A stretch of 64,000 nucleotides of DNA from Endomychus coccineus (Eukaryota; Arthropoda; Insecta; Coleoptera; Endomychidae). A program made the translations under genes and the position numbers. Below are positions 57,105 to 64,000 of this stretch, piece after piece; the first letter of the stretch is position 1; each line of letters starts with the position of its first letter. Location: assembly GCA_958510875.1 (NCBI GenBank), contig OY294067.1, positions 233,025,771-233,089,770 of the forward strand, in the 5' to 3' direction. The notes beneath the pieces are model-generated. The model was not told where the DNA came from, did not search any database, and was given only the letters and a program-made list of their open reading frames with translations.

Positions 57105-59218
57105 CAACTATAAATCGTCCACCTGAAGTGAGGCCTGAATAGACCCCTTGGAATCTATATAAAATGCCATACAAGTTTTATTTTGGTGGTTTTTTCGTGG
57201 CTGCTATGGTAACGACGTTACGAGTGAAAACAGTTCAAGATGCCATATTTCAAAGATGCCTAATCCGAATAAAACAAACTATAGTTCGTATTGAAGGTTG
57301 TTCCAAGGACATTTCACCGCCATTTGGATATTAAGAAATTAATATGTTTGTTGAACGCTAGATGGCGCTATTCACAAAAAGCTTATATTTGCTGGATTTT
57401 CTGAGAAATTTCAGACGCAAGTTTAGTAATATTCATCAAATGGGATGCGATGAGAAAATGCACGACAAAGTAAATGTGAAAACCGCAAGTCGATATCTTT
57501 TTTCGTTTTAAAGTTACAGCGCAAAATGTACGTCCGTGACATCTGAACCTAATTATCGCCTTTAATCTATTTTTTCAGGAGGATTGTGGGCACATTTTCC
57601 TCGCCATTACGTCTTTCATACGATATGGGCAACTTATCTACACTTTTAACCTAAGAGTAGATCCTTTGTTGCGTTAGTACTGCACTTGTGAAATTGGAGT
57701 CTGTAAAATTAGACATGCTCAATCGTTGCAAAGGAGGCCGCATATTAAAATAAAAAAAGACAGATTTTATTAAGCATGTTAATACCACACATTTCGATGG
57801 GTTTCTAAAGAAACATTTTCTACAGTTTGGGCAAATCATGCGTTAGGAAATGTAAATAGACTTCACTCTTTACGGTGCTATCAAAAATGTGATGTCCAAT
57901 TACCCGAGCTTCAAAAATACTGCACCAGACATTCACACTCCAACGACGCTGATGGCCCACTTCTTGTATCTCATATGGATTGATCTCAGTCATCTATGTT
58001 ACGCATATTTACTCTCCCATCGCTCACAAAATTTGCATCGGTCCACAGAATTTGTGATTGTTCGTTCTGGACCTCCATATTTCTGAGCCAATTACAAAAA
58101 TTTACTCGGCTGTCGAAATCTTTAGCAGTTAGGACTTGATGAAGTTCAATATGCTAGGGGTGCATTTGGTGGTTCATGGGGATTTTCTATACAGAGCCAA
58201 AAGAAATTCCCAAATACCTCGAGTTTTCTCTAATGCTCAGGTGAGGATAATTATGTACGTAAGCCATCATATTTATAATATTTTCCTCAACTCTTAGCGT
58301 CCGATTTGCGAACTTGGAAGTGGTTGCAGGCAACCGCGCTGCTGGAGATGTTGAGCTATAAATGCAAGGATAACTTTTTGAAAGCTGCCTTCTATTAGGA
58401 TAATGTAGCACATAATGCCGAGATGCTAATGTTCGATTTTCAAAGTACTGGAAAAATGCTGCCAACATATATAGAAAGCTTTATCATTCGTGGGAGACAT
58501 TTTAAGAGAATTATTATTATATTGAATTATGATGAAAACTATAAGATTGTGATTATCTGAATTTATTCGTCAACACACTAGAAATTACCTTACAAACTTC
58601 TAGTTTAATTCATGGCCTTTCTGTGCAATGATGGAGTATGTCTAGTTCAACATATTACAATTTTACAAGTGCGTTACTAACGCAACAAAGAATTCACTCG
58701 TGAGATAAAAGTGTAGATATTTTCCTATGTCGTATGGAGAACAATTTTCTTATGATACTTCTGAAAATATTTAATTAAAGGTGGTAGATAGGTTCATGTG
58801 TAACGAAAATTTTTTGCAATAACTTTGAAACGGATAAAGATGTCGACTTCACATTTATTTTGTCATGTATCCTCACATCAAATTCGATGAATCCTTGTAG
58901 ACCTGCATTTCGAATTTGAGAGAATATGCTACAAATATGTGCTTTTTATGAATAGCACCCTCTAACGTTCGACATACATATTAATTTCTGAATATCAAAA
59001 TGACGGTAAAATGCGGAACAACGTTTAATACAACGCTGATTCGCATAAGGCATATTCGAAATATGGCACAATTTGTTGAACTGTTTTCTAACGTAATGTC
59101 GTTACAATGGTGGCCACGAAAAAACTTCATGGAATTTTATATAGATTTAAAAACGTCTATTACGATCCCACATAAGGACGGCTTGCTGAAAATCTGTTCG
59201 TAGGGACCATCATTCAAC
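57105..59218. mobile_element. Mariner-like element with about 570-bp terminal inverted repeats
   Basis: The left arm is about 57105-57696 and the right 58660-59218, diverged but collinear: AATCTATATAAAA, AAATTAATATGT with TCGAACG / TTGAACG, TATCTACACTTTTA, TTTGTTGCGTTAGTA. A minus-strand transposase fills the space between. Same design as 32331-34191: long arms directly abutting the gene. The outer right tip is duplicated as a hairpin at 59187-59280. Confidence 0.75.
57640..58470 (-). pseudogene. Tc1/mariner-superfamily transposase, decayed
   Basis: Minus strand: NRTLRVEENIINMMAYVHNY then PHLSIRENSRYLGIS (second HTH, 58330-58200), VLTAKDFDSRVNFCNWLRNM (58130), EQSQILWTDANFVSDGRVNM (first catalytic aspartate, family WTDEANF; the following E is lost) near 58040, RWSVNVWCSIFEARVIGHHI (57930) and VKSEVYLHFL (57860). 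It then runs into the left inverted repeat before the second aspartate. This is the same transposase family as 10331 and 32950, here preserving the middle part that those copies lack. Confidence 0.75.
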
Positions 59219-59280
59219 CAGGTATTATAACAATTCGGTAAATATTTTGTTGAATGATGGTTCCTATGAACAGATTTTCA
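59187..59280. repeat. Hairpin with 32-bp arms at the tip of the long-repeat element
   Basis: TGAAAATCTGTTCGTAGGGA opens the left arm and its complement closes the right (59249-59280), with a 30-nt loop. Similarity continues a little outside the arms (GGCTTGCTGAAAATC / GATTTTCAGGAAGCC). Confidence 0.8.
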
Positions 59281-59416
59281 GGAAGCCTATATGTAAATAA
59301 TGCATTGAATGTTTAAATTCAGACTCCTGAATCCTAAACTTTGTAAACTGTATTACTTACCTGAAGATCCATAAGTCTATGAGACCAATCATTTCAAACA
59401 TTAATTGCCTCACATA

Positions 59417-60447
59417 CGAGGGCAAGGTGAAAAGTCCTTGAAAAATGAAACAAGAAATGATTTAGTTGGTGAAAACTTATTTTATTCCTTAACATAATCT
59501 CCTTGTATTCCGATACACTTCGTCCAACGTTTCTCTAATGATTCGATTCCAAATAATATGATTTCAGCAATCCTTCAAAATAGGCGTTTGTTTCAGCGAT
59601 GACCTCATCGTTGAAGCCAAATCTCTTTCCGCCGAGCCATTTCTCCAAGTTTGGAAATGTTGCAGGGGGCAAATCTGGAAAATATGGTAGATGACGAGCT
59701 AATTAGTAGCGCAATTCATGCAATTTTGCCATTGCGACTGCGGACCTGTGCGCCATGTGTAGATCCTAATGAACTGTCGCCTCCACTTTGTTGGCCGATA
59801 AACCCACTTTGGCTCTTTTCGGCTTCGATTCGCTGACAAGTCCACTGCTACGAGTGTTCTTTGGCCTCTGGTGTGTTGTGATGGATCCATGTTTCTTCCA
59901 CGGTTACGAAACGGCGCAAAAAATTCTTCTCATCGTGCTTGAACATCGCCAAACACTCACTAAAGTAGTCGCACGGACGAGCTTGATGTTAACAGAGAGC
60001 AAATGCAGCAACCATCTGGCACATAGCTTTCTCATATTCAAAAATTTGTTTAAAATGTTCCGTACCCGTTCGGTTGAGATATCCATATCCTCAGCAATCT
60101 CGTGCACTTCAACTCGCCGATCATTGTGGTCATACTACCACAACGAACATCAGTAAACCACTAAATCGTCCCAATCGATGGTGAAGAGTCCCCATAATGT
60201 TTAAGGAACGATGCTACGGTTTGCGTAATGTTTTTTCTACACAAGAAATAATGTTTAATCAAGACGCGAAATTATCTTCTACCCATGTTTACAGAAACCT
60301 CCAAGGCTGCTTGTGTTCGATGGGTGTCAAAACAAAACTGAAAATTTTGATGCGTTCTAGTCAAAGTGGGTACATCACAAATGTCACATGAAATTTTCGA
60401 TTGTGTTCCATCTGTTTTATTTTTCAGGGATTTTTCACCTTTCCCTC
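59417..60447. mobile_element. Mariner element, copy 3
   Basis: The left end CGAGGGCAAGGTGAAAAG follows TA (59415-59416). The right end TTTTTCACCTTTCCCTC is a decayed version of the family end. Closely similar to copies 1 and 2 throughout. Confidence 0.88.
59488..60286 (-). pseudogene. Mariner transposase, fragmented
   Basis: The start ATG is at 60286 by alignment with copy 2. HEIAEDMDISTERVRNILNK then FLNMRKLCARWL is the second HTH; WRCSSTMRRIFC marks the segment before the first aspartate. A central deletion then leads to QSQWQNCMNCATN and the C-terminus CIGIQGDYVKE near 59490. No intact catalytic triad. Confidence 0.8.
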
Positions 60448-60544
60448 TGGATGTAAGAACAACCTAAAAAACCGTTTAGACAACAACTTTGATGAAGTTT
60501 ACTTCAACTTCCAGGATTTACAAAATTCGATTGTTAGTCGCGTT

Positions 60545-60790
60545 CAAAATGCTATGTGGGTCAAACTAGAAGTGACATTTTAATTCGGTATGAAGAACAT
60601 TTTGCAAATAATGTTGAAAAATCGGCGTTAGCCGAGCATATTTCGAATACAAGGTCACACTGTTTGTCAAGAAATTCCATCACTTCTGAAATACAGTAGA
60701 TATAAATATCCAGATATTTAGAAAGGATGGAAATGTATAAGCGAAAAAGCAATCTATTATAAATTCCTATTTATCTCTTGCTTAGGATAT
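60545..60790 (+). pseudogene. GIY-YIG endonuclease remnant of another Penelope-like family
   Basis: The plus strand reads LIRYEEHFANNVEKSALAEH then ISNTRSHCLSRNSITS, recalling VRYKEHxxxxxxEKSALAEHxxxTGH of the GIY-YIG C-terminal half, and further EMYKRKSNLL. The upstream GIY motif is not recognisable. It starts about 100 bp past the mariner end. Confidence 0.5.
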
Positions 60791-60799
60791 CCTCTAGTT

Positions 60800-61056
60800 T
60801 TTGTTATTAACCACAAATTGTATTTGAACAGGCAAATTTTGATTCCTAATTTAGTTTACTCTGATGTTGTCTAGTTGGTAGCTGGAAGGCCTCAGTATTC
60901 TAACAATATGATTGTTTCTCATATAAAGAGGACATATTCTTTCTGCTGATGTGGAGCTAGGAAATAATATGGCGTAGAGTTGTTTGTGAGCGATAATTCA
61001 AGAAGTTTGTGTTTTTTTCCTGTATTCATTTGAGAGTTTATTTTCTTGATTATATG
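60800..61056. other. Repeat-like sequence shared with 26.2-26.9 kb, otherwise unassigned
   Basis: TTTAGTTTACTCTGATGTTG and TTGGTAGCTGGAAGGCC resemble sequences near 26265 and 26875. No gene seen. Confidence 0.35.
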
Positions 61057-62985
61057 GAAGAATAACCACTTTGTTTTTATACCACTTTTATTAATAATAA
61101 CGTGAAAACGTAACTATAGTTTCAACGCCGAAGTGCCATTATCAAACAATCAGAAAATTATGAAGAAAACAATGAAACAGTTCAAGTATAAATGGAGTAG
61201 AGTAAAGTAGGGTTGAGATTAAGGGCCAATGGAAATTCCAACAGCAGGTAGATCCTAGGAAAGTACGGTATTACATAGTAAACATAGCAACAATTTGTGA
61301 ATTAGTGAGATTATAATTTAATATTCTAAGAATTATTTTAAGAGCGGTTTGAATGACACATGAAAAGATCACTTTGATATAGGTCTAACTGATCATTGAG
61401 GATATTTTTATTAGTTTTTGACACCTTTATAAATCTCTATTGATTCTAATATATTCAATTTAAAACCTCTGGTTTGGTTATGTAGAATGCTTAGACTATC
61501 TAAATTAGGGAAATTATGACCAGTTTGTAAAAAATGATTAGCAAAGGTTGAATCAGTTTTGTTGAGTCTAAACGAGCGAAAATGTTCTTCGTATCTTAAT
61601 TTGAAATTACAAGTTCTACCTATATGAAAGTCATCACAGTCTGGGCAAATCATCTTATAAACTCCAGGTTTTCTATATTTATTGATTTTGTCTTTGGCGT
61701 TGTATATAAGATGGCAAAGTTTATTTTGAGGTTTGAAACTGATTTTAAAATTATGGCGTGATGAAATGTTAGCAATATGTTCGCTTACTGTACCAAAATA
61801 TGTCAAAGAGATGAATTTAGTGAATACATCTATGTGTTCTATACGCGGATAAATTTTAGAGAAAGTTAATTGTTGTTGTTTAAGATTTATTAGTTTAATT
61901 CTTTGATCTACCGGAAAACCATTATTCATGGTTATTCGTTTGATCGTGTTCAACTCAATAGTGAGGTGTTCTATTGACAGCGGTATCGAAAATGCTCTAT
62001 AGATCATTGAGTGATATGCTGCTAATTTATGGCTACGAGGGCTAAACGATGAGTTCGGAATAGTGATGTCTGTACAAGTGGGTTTCCTGTAGATATTGAA
62101 GTTTATTTTATTATGGTCACGTATTAGTGTTAAATCCAAAAAGTTTATTGTTCTACCTTCTTCTGTTTCTAACGTGAATTCAATTTTTGGGTGAAGTTGG
62201 TTAATAAATGAAAGAAAGGAATTTAATTGTCTCGATGTGCCTTTGAAGAAGGCAAGTACATCATCTACGTATCTATACCAAAATTGAATATGGTTTTTTG
62301 CTAATGTGCAGTTCATAATTTTGTCCTCGAGATCAGACATGAAAATGTCTGCTAATAGTGGACTCAATGGGTTACCCATAGCGAGACCTGAATTCTGTAC
62401 ATACAATTTATTATTAAATTGACAATAGTTTTGACTCAAGCATAGGTCAAAAGCGAGTTATATTTCATTTTGAATTAAGGGGTTAATATGTGATCTATCT
62501 GAAATGCTTCTAATTAGAGACCTAAATTCTGAAATTGGAATATTTGAAAACATGTTTGAAACATCAAAGGAAACTAAAAAACCATTAGTTGGTATATGGC
62601 GTGTTTTGACTAATTCGGACAATTCGAGAGAGTTTTTAACAGTAAATTTAGTTTTAAAATTAGTGAATTTCGGGAATTTCTGATTTAATTTGATTGCAAG
62701 GTCCCTTGTTGGACTATTGATGTAAGACACTACAGGTCGTATGGGGGCATTTTCTTTATGATTTTTAATAAGTCCGTATAGTTTAGGTGAGCAAGGATTG
62801 CTATCAATGAGTTTATATGTTTCGAAACCACTGTCAAATAAAATTTCACTATTTTGTAGGAATTGATTTGTTTTTAATTGAAAAAGATTAGTTGGGTCTT
62901 TACGTATTTCCTTTAATTCCGCTTGGATAAATTCTGACATTTTATCCTCATAATCTTGTTTAGGGATGATTATTATTGCATTCGA
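61057..62985 (-). mobile_element. Penelope-like element, minus-strand copy (best preserved)
   Basis: It contains the RT-GIY-YIG gene and a 3' end near 61060-61150 that reads, on the minus strand, TTTGATAATGGCACTTCGGC then GTTGAAAC, a diverged version of the CTGATGATGG...GAAAC end seen elsewhere. At 62985 it meets a second copy head to head. The 5' end (N-terminal region and start) is missing. Confidence 0.88.
61411..62985 (-). pseudogene. Penelope-like RT with GIY-YIG endonuclease, one in-frame stop
   Basis: Minus strand, about 520 codons in one frame except one stop. SNAIIIIPKQDYEDKMSEFI begins it; LYGLIKNHKENAPIRPVVSY is RT block 2; TNGFLVSFDVSNMFSNIPIS is motif A; SGLAMGNPLSPLLADIFMSD is motif B; FWYRYVDDVLAFFKGTSRQL is motif C (YVDD); INFLDLTLIRDHNKINFNIY and SHKLAAYHSMIYRAFSIPLS belong to the connector. 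The endonuclease has MICPDCDDFHIGRTCNFKLR (CxxC then a degenerate GIY) and YEEHFRSFRLNKTDSTFANH, ending KLNILESIEIYKGVKN. The stop (TAA at about 62458) stands where the other copy has GAA. RT catalytic residues are intact. Confidence 0.92.
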
Positions 62986-64000
62986 CCTTGCAATCAAATT
63001 AAATCAGAAATTCAAGAAATTCACTATTTTTAAACCTAAATTTACTGTTAAAAACTCTCACGAATTGTCCGAATTAGTCAAAACACACCATATACCAACC
63101 AATGGTTTTTTAGTTTCCTTTGATGTTTCAAACATGTTTTCAAATATTCCAACTTCAGAATGTAAGTCTCTAATTAGAAGCATTTTAGATAGATCACATA
63201 TTAACCCCTTAATTCAAAATGAAATAGAACTCGCTTTTGACCTATGCTTGAGTCAAAACTGTTGTCAATTTAATAATAAATTTTATGTACAGAATTCAGG
63301 TCTCGCTATGGGTAACCCATTGAGTCCACTATTAGCAGACATTTTTATGTCTGATCTGGAGGACAAAATTATGAACTGCACATTAGCAAAAAACCATATT
63401 CAATTTTGGTATAGATACGTAGATGATGTACTTGCCTTCTTCAAAGGCACATCGAGACAATGAAATTCCTTTCTTTCATTTATTATCTACAGGAAACCCA
63501 CTTGTACAGACATCACTATTCCGAACTCATCGTTTAGCCCTCGTAGCCATAAATTAGCAGCATATCACTCAATGATCCATCGAGCATTTTCGATACCACT
63601 GTCAATAGAACACCTCACTATTGAGTTGAACACGATCAAACGAATAGCCATCAATAATGGTTTTCCGGTAGATCAGATAATTAAACTAATAAATCGCAAA
63701 CAACAACAATTAACTTTCTATACAATTTATCCGCGTATAAAACACATAGATGTATCCACTAAATTCATATCTTCGACATATTTTGGTGCAGTAAGCGAAC
63801 ATATTGCTAACATTTTATCACGCCATAATTTTAAAATTAGTTTCAAACCTCAAAATAAACTTTGCCATCTTATATACAACGCCAAAGACAAAATCAATAA
63901 ATATAGAAAACCTGGAGTTCATAAGATGATTTGCCCAGACTGTGATGACTTTTATATGGTTAGAACTTGTCGTAATTTCAAATTAAGATACGAAGAACAT
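62985..64000 (+). pseudogene. Penelope-like RT-GIY-YIG, plus-strand copy, truncated by the window edge
   Basis: Starts abruptly at DLAIKLNQKFKKF and follows the minus copy closely: SFDVSNMFSNIPTSECKSLI, NEIELAFDLCLSQN (no stop here), LAMGNPLSPLLADIFMSDLE, FWYRYVDDVLAFFKGTSRQ. A stop then replaces leucine at 63461-63463, and about 110 bp of coding sequence (the INFLDL region) is deleted before YRKPTCTDITIPNSSFSPRS. The GIY-YIG entry reads MICPDCDDFYMVRTCRNFKL. It runs off the right end at EEH. Confidence 0.9.

Noticed and set aside
1..64000. CRISPR array, bacterial operon or integrated virus
   Set aside because: No regularly spaced short repeats, no operon-like gene spacing, and all RT or integrase-like fragments belong to non-LTR, Penelope-like or DNA transposon families; only one weak LTR-like stretch was found.

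Overview
The window looks like a stretch of insect (at least arthropod) nuclear DNA. It is AT-rich, has no bacterial-style operons, and is packed with decayed transposable elements of eukaryotic type: Penelope-like elements, several non-LTR retrotransposon lineages, Tc1/mariner-superfamily elements, hAT elements and a Tigger/pogo-like element. I recognise no intact host gene. Almost every readable protein fragment is a piece of a reverse transcriptase, transposase or retrotransposon endonuclease, usually broken by stops, frameshifts or other insertions. The order of insect cannot be decided from the sequence alone.

Layout. 1-1.6 kb: ORF1 tail and endonuclease of a non-LTR element (minus strand). 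2.3-4.3 kb: two non-autonomous DNA elements, the second a hAT with a clear 8-bp target duplication. 5.1-8.5 kb: a SINE candidate, then a 2.8-kb block bounded by long inverted repeats that holds an internally deleted Tigger-like transposase and a palindromic MITE. 9.3-11 kb: a hairpin, an RNase-H-like retrotransposon remnant and an internally deleted mariner-like element with about 170-bp terminal repeats. 11-18.6 kb: a nested set. A minus-strand non-LTR RT is cut by an 11658-13977 DNA element (8-bp duplication, unusual multicopy-type ORF) and by a mariner (14114-15245) that carries a foreign coding fragment. Next to it lies a second non-LTR RT, itself split by a hAT with a perfect 8-bp duplication.

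20.6-23.6 kb: two copies of one non-LTR family in opposite orientation. 24.7-30.5 kb: a GGGCGCC-ended DNA element, a hAT with transposase remains, and an RNase-H-type remnant. 30.6-36.5 kb: Penelope-like tails carrying hammerhead-like motifs, a mariner-like element with about 600-bp terminal repeats, a hAT (ZMYM1-like transposase) and a GIY-YIG remnant. 37.4-39.7 kb: a non-LTR 3' end joined to a second mariner. 40-43.8 kb: little recognisable. 43.8-47.1 kb: two more non-LTR fragments. 47.7-53.6 kb: Penelope-like copies, a mariner-like end and a GC-rich LTR-like insert. 55-60.4 kb: palindromic Penelope ends, a tRNA-like SINE candidate, two long-inverted-repeat DNA elements and the third mariner. 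61-64 kb: the best preserved protein in the window, a Penelope-like polyprotein (RT plus GIY-YIG) interrupted by one stop, joined head to head with a second copy that runs off the right end.

Because nearly everything is mobile and mostly dead, there is no shared pathway. What the window offers is an insertion history. Target duplications at several junctions allow relative dating, and a few elements look unusual: the 11.66-13.98 kb element, the hammerhead-bearing Penelope ends, the very long inverted repeats on mariner-like elements, and the coding fragment inside a mariner.
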